Position numbers and translations under genes: made by a program. The notes beneath the pieces are model-generated. The model saw nothing but the letters and a program-made list of their open reading frames with translations. It had not been told where the DNA came from and did no database searches. Of a DNA stretch of 64,000 nt, positions 18,051 to 26,793 are shown one piece after another. Origin of the DNA: Bacteroides intestinalis (GTDB lineage Bacteria > Bacteroidota > Bacteroidia > Bacteroidales > Bacteroidaceae); NCBI RefSeq assembly GCF_902364365.1, contig NZ_CABJDN010000006.1, positions 404,902 through 468,901 on the forward strand, in the 5' to 3' direction. How positions within the stretch are numbered: position 1 is the first letter of the stretch; each line of letters begins with the position of its first letter.

Positions 18051-20666
18051 ATGAAGAGACGCTTACTCCTCATTATGTTCATCGGATTGTTTCCCTGCAT
18101 TGTATTTGCCGGACACTTCTCCGCTGCAGAACGTACATACAACGTGCTTTTCATCCAGTCATATAATCATCGTACTCCCTGGAATGACCGGTTGACGGAA
18201 GGAGTGCGTGATGGTCTGTCACGTGGAGGTATAAAAGCGAAAGTTACAACAGAATATCTGGATGCCGATTACTGGGCTTTTTCATCAGAGTGTGTCATCA
18301 TGCGGCGTATTTGTGAACGGGCGCGCCAGCGAAATACAGATCTTATTATTACTGCCAGTGATGAGGCTTTCTATACCTTGATGCATTGTGGGGATTCCTT
18401 ACCCTATAAGTTACCTGTTGTTGTATCGGGTATTAAGTATCCCAATGAAAAACTGATGTCGAAGTTGCCCAATGTTTGTGGGTATACATCCAAGATTGAT
18501 TTTGTACACCTGCTCGAAAATGCACGTCATATATTTCCCAATCGTACAGAAGTTGTTTGTGTTTCGGACAGTAGTCTTTTAGGGCTTAGAGGGGTTGCTG
18601 AATTAGAGCGTGCATGGCCTGATTACCAAAAGTTTCATCCTGAATGTAAGTTGAAAGTAATGAATGTGCAGGCACAAGCTCCCAATCCTGTTATCTCTTC
18701 CATCTGCTATGATTATAATGCTTATAATCGTATTGTCATTGCTCCCAAATGGACACCTTTCCTTTCTTTCATTGGAAAGAATTCTAAAGCTCCGGTGTTT
18801 GCCGGGCAAAGTCTTGCATTGACAAATGGAGTATTCTGTGTGCATGATATGGAACCTTATGAAGGGGCCAGTGCGGCGGGCAAGTGTGCGGCTCAGGTTT
18901 TGCAAGGTGCTTTACCCTCTGTGATAGGAGTTGTGGATCTTCCAGGTAGGCTGCTTTATGACTTCAAGCAGTTGGATTTTTTTAGAGTAAACGCTGATAA
19001 AGTGAGTGATAGTGGCATTATCATGAATGCGCCTTTGATGGAGCGTTATCGTATTTGGTTTGTGCTGTTATACTCTATTGTTGTTGGATCATTGGTCTTC
19101 CTTGTAATCTGGCTCTATCGCTTGAACCGTCATGAATCCCGTCGTCGTATGCACGCCCAGACACGTCTGTTGATACAGAATCGTCTGGTTGAACAACGTG
19201 ATGAATTTGATAATATCTTCTGTTCTATTCGTGACGGACTGATTACCTATGATACGGATTTCCGTATACATTTTGTCAACCGTGCTTTGATGTTGATGCT
19301 CGAACTGGACCCTGACACTCATACGGCACGTTCTTACGAAGGGCAGATGGCGGGTTCCATCTTTCACATTTATTCAAACGGAGAGGACATTCTGCAATCT
19401 TTACTGAAACAGGTGAGGACAGAGCGTCGTGTAATTCCTATTCCGGAAAAGGCTTTCATGCAGGAAATTCATAAAGGAACCTATTTCCCTGTTTCCGGTG
19501 AGATTGTACCGATCTATTCCAAGAACAAGATGACAGGTATGGCTATTTGTTGCCGCAATATTTCGGAGGAAGAAATGCATAAACGCTTCTTCAATCTGGC
19601 TGTGGACGCAAGTTCTGTATATCCTTGGCAATATGACATACGCACACATAGTTTCCATTTTTCAGGTGCATTGCTTGATTACTTCGGGCTTCCCGGTAAG
19701 CAGACTATCTTGCGGAAAGAGTTGGAGTTTTTTATCCATCCGGATGATTTGGAAGAGGCTCATCAACATTTCACTGCCATTTTCAAAGGTGAGGAAATGG
19801 ATACCCGGATGAGTTTCCGTATGCGTAGCGGAGAGGGTAAATATGAATGGTGGGAATTTCGTAGTGCTTCTTACAACGGCTTGGATTCCGAGGCACCGTA
19901 TATGGTACTGGGTGTTTGTCAAAGTATCCAGCGTTATAAGGCTACCGAAGAAGAGCTGATAGCAGCCCGTGACAAAGCTTTGCAGGCTGATACTCTGAAG
20001 TCGGCTTTCCTTGCCAATATGAGTCATGAAATCCGTACCCCGCTGAATTCTATTGTCGGCTTCTCCGACTTGCTGAAGGACATCGAGGCATTCAGTCCTG
20101 AAGAAGTGAAACAGTTTGTGGATACGATCAATACGAACTGTACCTTATTGCTGGCATTGATTAATGATATTCTCGATTTGTCCCGTATCGAGTCCGGTTC
20201 GATGGATTTCCGTTTTGCCGGATACAACCTCACGTTTGTGATGCAGCAGATCTATGACTCTCAGCGCCTGAGTATGCCTCGGGGTGTGGAACTGGTAATG
20301 AAGTTGCCCGAAGGTGAGAGTAAATCGATAATAACGGATTCTGTCCGTCTGAAACAGGTGATTAACAACTTCATCAACAATGCCAAGAAGTTCACTACTC
20401 AAGGCTCTATCACTTTCGGTTTCCAGACAGAAGACCCGGGCTACACCGTTTTCTTTGTGGAAGATACCGGAAGTGGCATTTCGGAAGAGAATCAGCGACG
20501 CATATTCGAGCGTTTCTATAAAGTGGATAGCTTTACGCAGGGTGCCGGTCTGGGACTGAGTATTTGCCAGACTATTGTAGAGCGTTTCAGAGGTGAAATA
20601 AACGTATCTTCTGAATTAGGAAAAGGTACACGCTTTACAGTACGTGTACCCGATTTTAATGAATAG
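18051..20666 (+). CDS. Membrane sensor histidine kinase with periplasmic ABC-binding-like domain and PAS domains
   Basis: The start at 18051 gives 871 residues and a signal peptide (MKRRLLLIMFIGLFPCIVFA); the promoter box at 17996 makes a longer upstream start unlikely. Residues about 25-310 resemble an ABC-type substrate-binding fold (YNVLFIQSYNHRTPWNDRL, IITASDEAFY). One membrane helix follows near 328-350 (IWFVLLYSIVVGSLVFLVIW), then two PAS-like regions (about 385-500 and 510-630), HisKA with phospho-acceptor His659 in NMSHEIRTPLNS, and an HATPase_c domain (NNAKKF, DTGSGI, GAGLGLSICQTI). No receiver or DNA-binding domain is attached and no response regulator is adjacent, so it is an orphan kinase here. 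Ligand unknown; control of the neighbouring exporter array is possible but unproven. Confidence 0.9.
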   Translation: MKRRLLLIMFIGLFPCIVFAGHFSAAERTYNVLFIQSYNHRTPWNDRLTEGVRDGLSRGGIKAKVTTEYLDADYWAFSSECVIMRRICERARQRNTDLIITASDEAFYTLMHCGDSLPYKLPVVVSGIKYPNEKLMSKLPNVCGYTSKIDFVHLLENARHIFPNRTEVVCVSDSSLLGLRGVAELERAWPDYQKFHPECKLKVMNVQAQAPNPVISSICYDYNAYNRIVIAPKWTPFLSFIGKNSKAPVFAGQSLALTNGVFCVHDMEPYEGASAAGKCAAQVLQGALPSVIGVVDLPGRLLYDFKQLDFFRVNADKVSDSGIIMNAPLMERYRIWFVLLYSIVVGSLVFLVIWLYRLNRHESRRRMHAQTRLLIQNRLVEQRDEFDNIFCSIRDGLITYDTDFRIHFVNRALMLMLELDPDTHTARSYEGQMAGSIFHIYSNGEDILQSLLKQVRTERRVIPIPEKAFMQEIHKGTYFPVSGEIVPIYSKNKMTGMAICCRNISEEEMHKRFFNLAVDASSVYPWQYDIRTHSFHFSGALLDYFGLPGKQTILRKELEFFIHPDDLEEAHQHFTAIFKGEEMDTRMSFRMRSGEGKYEWWEFRSASYNGLDSEAPYMVLGVCQSIQRYKATEEELIAARDKALQADTLKSAFLANMSHEIRTPLNSIVGFSDLLKDIEAFSPEEVKQFVDTINTNCTLLLALINDILDLSRIESGSMDFRFAGYNLTFVMQQIYDSQRLSMPRGVELVMKLPEGESKSIITDSVRLKQVINNFINNAKKFTTQGSITFGFQTEDPGYTVFFVEDTGSGISEENQRRIFERFYKVDSFTQGAGLGLSICQTIVERFRGEINVSSELGKGTRFTVRVPDFNE

Positions 20667-20668
20667 TA

Positions 20669-21904
20669 TTATTCAACTCTTTTGCATCCGTTTGCTTGCA
20701 GGAATTCATCTAGTAGTATTTCGTAATTCCCCTGTATCAGGATATGGTGGTTTCCCAATGGATTTTTGAGGAAATACTCTGCTGGTGTATCCAGCTTTAT
20801 GCGTACCTGTGTGCGGCACATATTGATGTAGTTCGTATTTTCGGTCAGGGTGCCTGTACTCAGGTAATATTCGTCCAGACATTCTCCGCCACATTTTACC
20901 AGAGTTACGTGTCCTGTAGGAAGGATTCCCTGAATACCGATACCCATTTCTGTTTCAAAGTGGCTGCGGATAATGTATTGCTCCGTTTGTGCAATACCCA
21001 CGGTGCAGTGTGCAAGTACGATTTCGTTGGTGCGTGCATTGATCATGGAAGGGTTTGCCATGAAAGAAGCCTTGCCGGTCAGTACTTTTACGGCAAGTTG
21101 GGTAAAGATAGATTGCAGGTCACCTTCGCATCCGGCAATGATGCCATCATCGTTCAATAGGGAGAGAGCGAGGCATCCGGTGGTTCCGGTTTGCTCTATC
21201 AGTTTGAAACAGCTCAGGGTGAGTGCGCTCAGTTTTTCTTCCTCCACAATCCGTTTAATGGCGCGATACAGGCGCATTGCTTTTATCAGATCCTCCGGTG
21301 TTGCTTCGCGGCAGGCAAGTGCTTTACCGGCAAAAGTGGCGCAGGCTTCGCCTACTTCATCATCAGTTATCTGATTATAATACTCATAAACGCGTTCCAG
21401 TGGTATGTCCGTATATTCAATTCCCCAGCGCCGTTTGGAGAGAAGGTAATCTACATTGCTGGCAACAAGCCAGGAAGAGGGGGAGCCTATAACACCGATA
21501 CGCGATCCGGAGAGTGCCCGTTGGGCTTTGAAGTTGTTGTGGAGTACGAAGATACGTTTGATGATTTCGGGCAGTTCTCCGTGGAGGATTTCATTTTTCA
21601 TTCCCCGGCCACGTAGCCAGGATGAGATTTCGAGAGCGGCAGCGAGTGAGTTTTGCATGCCATCGGCCAGTAAGATTGCAGGGCGGGGCAGAGACTCGAA
21701 GTGCTGGATAACCAACCGTTCTACACCGCCGGTAGCAATGAAAAGCAGGCTGAAATCATCTTTAGTAAGTTTGTTTATGTTTTGATATTCTACGATATTT
21801 ACAGTGAAATATTTCTCCAGTTCGTTTAGGATAAGTTCGTGAGAGCTGAGAACGGATGCTTGTTTATGAAGCAACGATGCAAATGTTATCAAGTTTAATA
21901 CCAT
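20669..21904 (-). CDS. L-fucose/L-arabinose isomerase-like protein
   Basis: A 411-residue cytoplasmic protein ending two bases from the convergent kinase gene. The C-terminal half has features of the FucI/AraA isomerase superfamily: GCEGD (a metal-ligand-type acidic motif), a run of conserved glycines in EMGIGIQGILPTGHVTLVKC, and NPLGNHHILIQGNY, which resembles the GNHH metal/substrate motif of fucose isomerases. The N-terminal part (LLFIATGGVERLV, GSRIGVIGSPSSWL) fits the Rossmann-like first domain. It is shorter than E. coli FucI (about 590 residues). Proteins of this shape are often annotated 'fucose isomerase' in Bacteroides, but the substrate is not shown and it is not next to other fucose genes. 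A TACCTTTG box lies upstream. Confidence 0.65.
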   Translation of the reverse strand: MVLNLITFASLLHKQASVLSSHELILNELEKYFTVNIVEYQNINKLTKDDFSLLFIATGGVERLVIQHFESLPRPAILLADGMQNSLAAALEISSWLRGRGMKNEILHGELPEIIKRIFVLHNNFKAQRALSGSRIGVIGSPSSWLVASNVDYLLSKRRWGIEYTDIPLERVYEYYNQITDDEVGEACATFAGKALACREATPEDLIKAMRLYRAIKRIVEEEKLSALTLSCFKLIEQTGTTGCLALSLLNDDGIIAGCEGDLQSIFTQLAVKVLTGKASFMANPSMINARTNEIVLAHCTVGIAQTEQYIIRSHFETEMGIGIQGILPTGHVTLVKCGGECLDEYYLSTGTLTENTNYINMCRTQVRIKLDTPAEYFLKNPLGNHHILIQGNYEILLDEFLQANGCKRVE

Positions 21905-21934
21905 GGCATTGTATATGATTTACGATTTGATATC

Positions 21935-21942
21935 CAAAGGTA
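21935..21942 (-). promoter_or_regulatory. Promoter -7 box for the isomerase-like gene
   Basis: Read on the minus strand this is TACCTTTG, matching TAnnTTTG, 31 bases upstream of the ATG at 21904. No good -33 box was seen. Confidence 0.5.
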
Positions 21943-22035
21943 CAATTTCTTTTGAATTCATCACTATCTTTTAAGTCATAGCTAGTGTTTTTAAACTTTT
22001 TTGCCAATGCTCTCCCGTCATTTCAAATAAAGTGT

Positions 22036-22043
22036 TACTTTTG
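22036..22043 (+). promoter_or_regulatory. Promoter -7 box for the aminotransferase gene
   Basis: TACTTTTG matches TAnnTTTG and is followed by ATG 75 bases later at 22118, giving a leader of about 65 bases. The -33 position lacks TTTG. Confidence 0.5.
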
Positions 22044-22117
22044 CACCTTTGATTGCGTATAATGAAAGTGTATCGTCAATCATTAACATTTATTTGTCAA
22101 CTTGTAAATACTTAGAC

Positions 22118-23317
22118 ATGCCAGCAATATCTATTCGCGGAACGGAGATGCCTGCGTCTCCTATTAGAAAACTGGCTCCTCTGGCTGACGCAGCCAAGCA
22201 AAGGGGAGTGCATGTATTCCACTTGAACATCGGACAGCCCGACTTGCCCACACCGCAAGTCGCGATTGATGCAATACGCAATATCGACCGGAAAGTTCTG
22301 GAATATAGTCCCAGTGCAGGATATCGTAGTTACCGTGAAAAATTGGTGGGCTATTATGATAAGTTCAACATCAAACTGACGGCAGATGATATCATCATTA
22401 CGTCCGGTGGTTCGGAGGCGGTATTGTTCTCCTTCCTGGCGTGCCTCAATCCGGGTGACGAGATTATTGTTCCCGAACCGGCTTACGCTAACTATATGGC
22501 GTTTGCCATCTCTGCCGGTGCCAAGATACGCACCATTGCCACTACGATAGAAGAAGGTTTTTCGCTTCCTAAAGTAGAAAAGTTTGAAGAACTGATTAAC
22601 GAGCGCACCAGAGCTATCCTGATCTGTAATCCTAATAATCCGACAGGTTACCTTTATACCCGTCGCGAAATGAACCAGATACGTGACCTTGTGAAGAAGT
22701 ACGATTTGTTCCTCTTCTCCGATGAAGTGTATCGTGAGTTTATTTATACGGGTTCTCCTTATATCTCTGCCTGCCATCTGGAAGGCATTGAAGACAATGT
22801 GGTACTGATTGACTCCGTATCCAAACGTTACTCTGAGTGTGGTATCCGTATCGGTGCTTTGATTACGAAGAATGCGGAAATCCGTAATGCTGTAATGAAG
22901 TTCTGCCAGGCACGTCTCAGTCCTCCGTTGATTGGCCAGATTGCTGCCGAAGCCTCTCTGGATGCCGATGAAGATTATCTGCGTGATACGTATGATGAAT
23001 ATGTAGAACGCCGTAAGTGTCTGATAGACGGACTGAACCGTATTCCCGGCGTATATTCGCCTATTCCTATGGGAGCATTCTATACTGTGGCAAAACTTCC
23101 GGTGGATGATTCCGATAAGTTCTGTGCCTGGTGTCTTTCCGACTTCGAGTATGAAGGACAAACTGTATTCATGGCACCTGCTTCCGGATTCTACACTACT
23201 CCCGGTTCCGGTAGGAATGAAGTGCGTATAGCCTATGTGCTGAAGAAGGAAGATCTGACCCGTGCGCTCTTTGTGCTTTCAAAGGCTTTAGAGGAGTATC
23301 CGGGACGAGTTGAATAA
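22118..23317 (+). CDS. Aminotransferase class I/II (PLP-dependent, AspC-like)
   Basis: A 399-residue fold-type I aminotransferase; the ATG at 22118 gives the usual length, and an in-frame TTG upstream falls at the promoter. Family motifs: GQPDLPTPQVAIDAI near the N-terminus, YSPSAGYRSYREKLV, SGGSEAVLFSFLACLNPGDEI (phosphate-binding region), CNPNNPTGYLYTRREM, SDEVYREFIYTG (Asp and Tyr ligands of PLP) and SVSKRYSECGIRIGAL with the Schiff-base Lys near residue 235; RIAYVLKKEDL carries the carboxylate-binding Arg. Substrate specificity (aspartate, aromatic or other) cannot be read from the sequence. It is monocistronic, followed by a long inverted repeat. Confidence 0.92.
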   Translation: MPAISIRGTEMPASPIRKLAPLADAAKQRGVHVFHLNIGQPDLPTPQVAIDAIRNIDRKVLEYSPSAGYRSYREKLVGYYDKFNIKLTADDIIITSGGSEAVLFSFLACLNPGDEIIVPEPAYANYMAFAISAGAKIRTIATTIEEGFSLPKVEKFEELINERTRAILICNPNNPTGYLYTRREMNQIRDLVKKYDLFLFSDEVYREFIYTGSPYISACHLEGIEDNVVLIDSVSKRYSECGIRIGALITKNAEIRNAVMKFCQARLSPPLIGQIAAEASLDADEDYLRDTYDEYVERRKCLIDGLNRIPGVYSPIPMGAFYTVAKLPVDDSDKFCAWCLSDFEYEGQTVFMAPASGFYTTPGSGRNEVRIAYVLKKEDLTRALFVLSKALEEYPGRVE

Positions 23318-23327
23318 ATACGTAAGA

Positions 23328-23405
23328 AGAACACAAATTACGCAAATTGCACAATTCATAGATTTTAGATTAAAGAACTTGTGTTATTTGCGTAATTTGT
23401 GTTCT
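23328..23405. repeat. Perfect 20-bp inverted repeat, probable terminator-like element
   Basis: AGAACACAAATTACGCAAAT (23328-23347) is repeated as its exact complement at 23386-23405, with 38 bases between. It lies between the aminotransferase stop and the permease start at 23426. The same AACACAAAT core opens the inverted repeat at 31745, so these look like members of one dispersed intergenic family. It lacks the G/C-rich stem plus T-run of a standard terminator. Confidence 0.8.
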
Positions 23406-23425
23406 ATCTCTATAATTATTATGAC

Positions 23426-24670
23426 ATGAGTTTAGCCCTGTTTTTGGCCCGACGTATTTACCGTGACAGCGATGCCGGAAAGCAAATTTCCCGTCCTGCC
23501 GTGCTCATTGCTCTGATAGGTGTTGCTATCGGTCTGGCAGTGATGATTATCACGGTGTCGGTGATTGTGGGGTTCAAGAACGAAGTGCGTGGTAAAGTAG
23601 TTGGCTTTGGTTCGGACATTCAGATTACGAATTCGGATGCTGCACGTTCCTATGAAACGCGTCCTGTGGTGGTGAATGACAGTGTCATCTCCATTCTATC
23701 CGAATATACTGAGGTGAAGCATGTGCAGCGCTATTCTACCAAACCGGGCATGGTAAAGACAGCCGGAGATTTTCAAGGTATGGTCCTGAAAGGGATAGGA
23801 CCTGAGTTTGATCCTGCGTTTTTCCGTGAACATCTGGTGGAAGGAGAGTTACCACAGTTCAGTGATACAGCGTCTTCCAATCGGGTAGTTATTTCTAAGG
23901 CGCTTGCTACGAAGTTGAGATTGAAACTCGGAGATAAGATAGATACTTATTATATACAGGATGATATCCGTGCTCGCCGGTTGCAGATTGTGGGAATCTA
24001 TCAGACTAATTTCTCGGAATACGATAACCTTTTTCTCCTTACTGATTTATATCTTGTAAATCGTCTTAATAACTGGGAACCGGGACAAGTGAGCGGTGTA
24101 GAACTGCAGGTACGCAATTATGATCGCCTTGAAGAAACTACCTATCAGATTGCTGCAGACCTGGACGGAGTAGAGGATAAGTACGGCGAAGACTATTGCG
24201 TGCGCAACGTAGAGCAACTGAATCCACAGATATTTGCCTGGCTCAGTATCCTGGATGTGAATATCTGGGTAATATTGATACTGATGGCAGGTGTCGCAGG
24301 TTTTACTATGGTGTCCGGCTTATTGATTATCATCATCGAACGTACTTCCATGATCGGCATACTGAAGTCGCTTGGTGCTAATAATACCACCATACGTAAG
24401 GTATTCCTTTGGTTCTCAGTCTTTCTTATCGGAAAAGGTATGTTATGGGGCAATGCCATCGGACTGGCGTTCTACTTCCTGCAAAAATGGTTTGGTATCT
24501 TCAAACTTGATCCGGAGACGTATTATATGGATACGGTTCCCTTATCTTTCAATATTCTGCTGTTCTTATTGCTGAATATAGGTACTCTGCTGGTATCTGT
24601 CCTAATGCTTTTAGGACCTTCTTTCCTGATTACACGCATCCATCCTGCCAATTCTATGAGATACGAATAG
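23426..24670 (+). CDS. ABC transporter permease, LolC/LolE-like FtsX family
   Basis: Starting at 23426 (MSLALFLARRIYRDSDAGK) gives 414 residues; an earlier in-frame start falls in the inverted repeat and is unlikely. TM1 is LIALIGVAIGLAVMIITVSVIVGF, followed by a periplasmic MacB_PCD-type domain, then three helices near 270-300, 320-355 and 370-405. The signature after TM2 is IIIERTSMIGILKSLGANN and the end IHPANSMRYE fits LolC/E-family permeases of Bacteroidetes. Unlike those at 2-17910, it has the IISRPAV-type N-terminus of single-copy lipoprotein-releasing permeases. No ATPase is adjacent; in this group the LolD partner is often encoded elsewhere. A role in sorting lipoproteins to the outer membrane is plausible. 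Confidence 0.85.
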   Translation: MSLALFLARRIYRDSDAGKQISRPAVLIALIGVAIGLAVMIITVSVIVGFKNEVRGKVVGFGSDIQITNSDAARSYETRPVVVNDSVISILSEYTEVKHVQRYSTKPGMVKTAGDFQGMVLKGIGPEFDPAFFREHLVEGELPQFSDTASSNRVVISKALATKLRLKLGDKIDTYYIQDDIRARRLQIVGIYQTNFSEYDNLFLLTDLYLVNRLNNWEPGQVSGVELQVRNYDRLEETTYQIAADLDGVEDKYGEDYCVRNVEQLNPQIFAWLSILDVNIWVILILMAGVAGFTMVSGLLIIIIERTSMIGILKSLGANNTTIRKVFLWFSVFLIGKGMLWGNAIGLAFYFLQKWFGIFKLDPETYYMDTVPLSFNILLFLLLNIGTLLVSVLMLLGPSFLITRIHPANSMRYE

Positions 24671-24773
24671 AAATGCCACATTTTATCGTCCTAAATGCCA
24701 CACCTCAACAAGTGAAATGCCACACTTTGTGGGTGATAAAGTGTGGCATTTGTTCTATTGAGATGTGGCATTT
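24671..24773. repeat. Nested inverted repeats of AAATGCCACA between convergent genes
   Basis: The 10-mer AAATGCCACA occurs at 24671, 24693 and 24715, and its complement at 24742 and 24764. The inner arms (24715-24728 / 24738-24751) form a perfect 14-bp stem with a 9-base loop. The outer arms (24693-24708 / 24758-24773) match at 15 of 16 positions. The structure sits between two converging genes and probably serves as a bidirectional terminator. Confidence 0.8.
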
Positions 24774-24803
24774 GAAATGCTAACTTGCGGCATTGGAAAA
24801 TAG

Positions 24804-25976
24804 TCATCTTCTTAGGAAATCACTTCTCTTTCTGAACTGGCAATAAAGCTTCCAGCGAAGTGATTGCATTGGTTGTAAAATATCGAATACCGGAAGGGTA
24901 AAGAAGTAACGCCGTTTTTCTCCGAGGTCTTTTGCTGTCTTATTGATAATCAAAGCTTGCATAGTATATCGTAAGGCGAATATCAGAAATACAATACCAG
25001 CCACTAACCAGTGAAAGTTTAGTATCCCAATTACCAGAGCAGCTATCCATGCTGCATGAAACAGTAAACGTGTAGTTGTTTCAAAGCCGGATAAATTACG
25101 CTGTATTCCCCGATAAAAATGTGCTGTGGCCATATAACTGATTTTCTCCTCCCGCCAGTCTTTAGCACGGAAAACGGGTTGCACGCGAACCACTGCATTT
25201 GCATCTGTTTCTACTCGTGTATTCTCTGAGGTAGCCGTTTTATTGATAAATAAATCATCATCCCCGCGTTGCAGGTTCAGGTGTGCTGAAAAGCCTTTCT
25301 GGGAATAGAATAACTCTTTCCGGTAAGCCATGTTACGACCGATACCCATATAAGGTTTGCCGGCTAATGCATAGCCTAGGTAACGCATGGAAGTGAACAG
25401 ATTGTCGAAAGATACCCGTTTGTGCAGCCAACCTTTTCCACGTTCATATCCGCTGTATCCCAATACGATTTGTGCACGTGAAGTAAAATTACGTGCCATG
25501 GTACGCAACCATTGGTTACTTTCGGGAAGACAGTTTGCTTCGGTAAACACAAGCCAGTCGTATTTACTTGCTTTTATTCCAAGAGTGATGGCCAGTTTCT
25601 TGCGACTGATATAGCGTGAAGAGCTTGGAACAAAACTATGGTACAGGTTCGGATACTTTTCTCCTTGCAGCGTCAGGTAATCTTCGCTTTCATCCGTATT
25701 GCCATCGTTGATGACGATAACTTCAAATTGCGGATAATCCTGTTCTAGTACTGCGGTCAGATTCCGGCGCAGATTTTCCACTTCTTCACGAGCATAAATG
25801 ATGACCGATAAGGGTGGTAATTCCTGTGAAAAATGTATATCACTTCGCTTTACGGCACGGCTACGGATATGTATACGATTATAAAGACAAAAGTAATAAA
25901 GGAGTTGAATCAGAAAAAGGATACCGACAGCGGCAAGTAATGCTTGTTCTGTAGTATTGAATGTTAATGTTTCCAT
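24804..25976 (-). CDS. Membrane-associated glycosyltransferase, family 2
   Basis: The start at 25976 (METLTFNTTEQALLAAVG) gives 390 residues; a further-upstream ATG at 26015 lies beyond the TACATTTG promoter box and so is not in the transcript. It has an N-terminal membrane helix (about 10-32), a GT-A domain with PLSVIIYAREEVENLRRNL, VIVINDGNTDES (nucleotide-binding region) and GDDDLFINK (acidic catalytic motif), then two or three C-terminal helices (about 285-330) and QSLRWKLYCQF. GT2 proteins of this form transfer sugars from nucleotide donors at the inner face of the membrane. The acceptor is unknown, and it stands alone rather than in a polysaccharide cluster. Confidence 0.88.
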   Translation of the reverse strand: METLTFNTTEQALLAAVGILFLIQLLYYFCLYNRIHIRSRAVKRSDIHFSQELPPLSVIIYAREEVENLRRNLTAVLEQDYPQFEVIVINDGNTDESEDYLTLQGEKYPNLYHSFVPSSSRYISRKKLAITLGIKASKYDWLVFTEANCLPESNQWLRTMARNFTSRAQIVLGYSGYERGKGWLHKRVSFDNLFTSMRYLGYALAGKPYMGIGRNMAYRKELFYSQKGFSAHLNLQRGDDDLFINKTATSENTRVETDANAVVRVQPVFRAKDWREEKISYMATAHFYRGIQRNLSGFETTTRLLFHAAWIAALVIGILNFHWLVAGIVFLIFALRYTMQALIINKTAKDLGEKRRYFFTLPVFDILQPMQSLRWKLYCQFRKRSDFLRR

Positions 25977-26001
25977 GTGGTCGTATGACGTTTTTTGTGT
26001 T

Positions 26002-26009
26002 GCAAATGT
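26002..26009 (-). promoter_or_regulatory. Promoter -7 box for the glycosyltransferase gene
   Basis: TACATTTG on the minus strand, 26 bases before the ATG at 25976. It fixes the gene start, since the alternative ATG at 26015 is upstream of the box. Confidence 0.6.
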
Positions 26010-26059
26010 ACACAAAAAATATGATTATACGCGTAAGTTCGGGAAATAAGAAGCTACAA

Positions 26060-26147
26060 GTTACACAAGCTACGAGCTACAAGTTGCTACGTTACATTAA
26101 GCTAACCTACCGAAAGGCACTTGTAGCTTGTAGCTCGTAGCTTGTAA
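26060..26147. repeat. Long inverted repeat after the biotin operon
   Basis: The arms at about 26060-26083 and 26124-26147 are complementary over roughly 22 bases with a two-base bulge (core AAGCTACGAGCTACAAG). Extra CTACAAG copies flank both arms. It begins next to the bioD stop codon and lies between it and the divergently positioned glycosyltransferase promoter, so it may end the bio transcript. Confidence 0.75.
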
Positions 26148-26789
26148 CTATATTACGGGCACCACTATAAACTTGCTTCCCGGAAAGTACTTATCCAGAT
26201 ACCGGCGGATATATTGCATCGTATCTTCCTGTATCGTAGTATCTTCCACGGTAGGATAGAGATTGTACAACACCATGTCCAGTTGTATCCCTCTGTTGCG
26301 GATTGCTTCAAAGCTCAGCAATGTATGATTGATACTTCCCAGTTTCCCGGAAGTCACGAATACCAGCGGATATTGCTTTTCTGCAATGTAATCAATTGTC
26401 AGATAATCCTCGGTCAGTGGTACCATTAGTCCGCCTGCACCTTCTACAAGTACCACATCATAACGTCGGGCAAGTTCTTGCGTGGCACATTCTATCTTCC
26501 CGAAATCAATAGGACGGTTGTCAATACGTGCCGCCAGATGGGGAGAACAAGGATAAGAGAAGATTTCAGGCATGGTCAATCCTTCACGGTCTTCTTCTGT
26601 CATGCCAATTCCCATGAGACGGCGATGCAGGTCTATATCTTCAGAATGACCGCTATTGCCTGTTTGGATGAATTTCTGTGTGATAACACGTTTACCGCTG
26701 CGAATCAATTCACAGGCATAATAAGCTGTACAATAAGATTTTCCGGCATCTGTGTCGATACCACTGATAAAATAGACATTGTTTTCCAT
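26148..26789 (-). CDS. bioD: Dethiobiotin synthetase BioD
   Basis: A 213-residue cytoplasmic enzyme that closes the ureido ring of dethiobiotin from 7,8-diaminopelargonic acid, CO2 and ATP. The start at 26789 (MENNVYFISG) is chosen because it is the family-typical N-terminus and lies 4 bases after the bioC stop; an in-frame ATG 30 bases upstream would overlap bioC. The P-loop GIDTDAGKS (residues 10-18) and VLVEGAGGLMVPL are BioD hallmarks. It is the last gene of the operon and is followed by a long inverted repeat. Confidence 0.95.
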   Translation of the reverse strand: MENNVYFISGIDTDAGKSYCTAYYACELIRSGKRVITQKFIQTGNSGHSEDIDLHRRLMGIGMTEEDREGLTMPEIFSYPCSPHLAARIDNRPIDFGKIECATQELARRYDVVLVEGAGGLMVPLTEDYLTIDYIAEKQYPLVFVTSGKLGSINHTLLSFEAIRNRGIQLDMVLYNLYPTVEDTTIQEDTMQYIRRYLDKYFPGSKFIVVPVI

Positions 26790-26793
26790 TGCT

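Noticed and set aside
22112..23161. A 349-residue minus-strand frame over the aminotransferase
   Set aside because: It lies entirely within a well-supported PLP enzyme, has no promoter and shows a low-complexity Ile/Arg-rich translation typical of an antisense shadow.
24671..24773. Possible CRISPR-like repeats (AAATGCCACA)
   Set aside because: Copies are in both orientations, only 10 bases long and separated by uneven gaps of about 12-17 bases; no cas genes are nearby.
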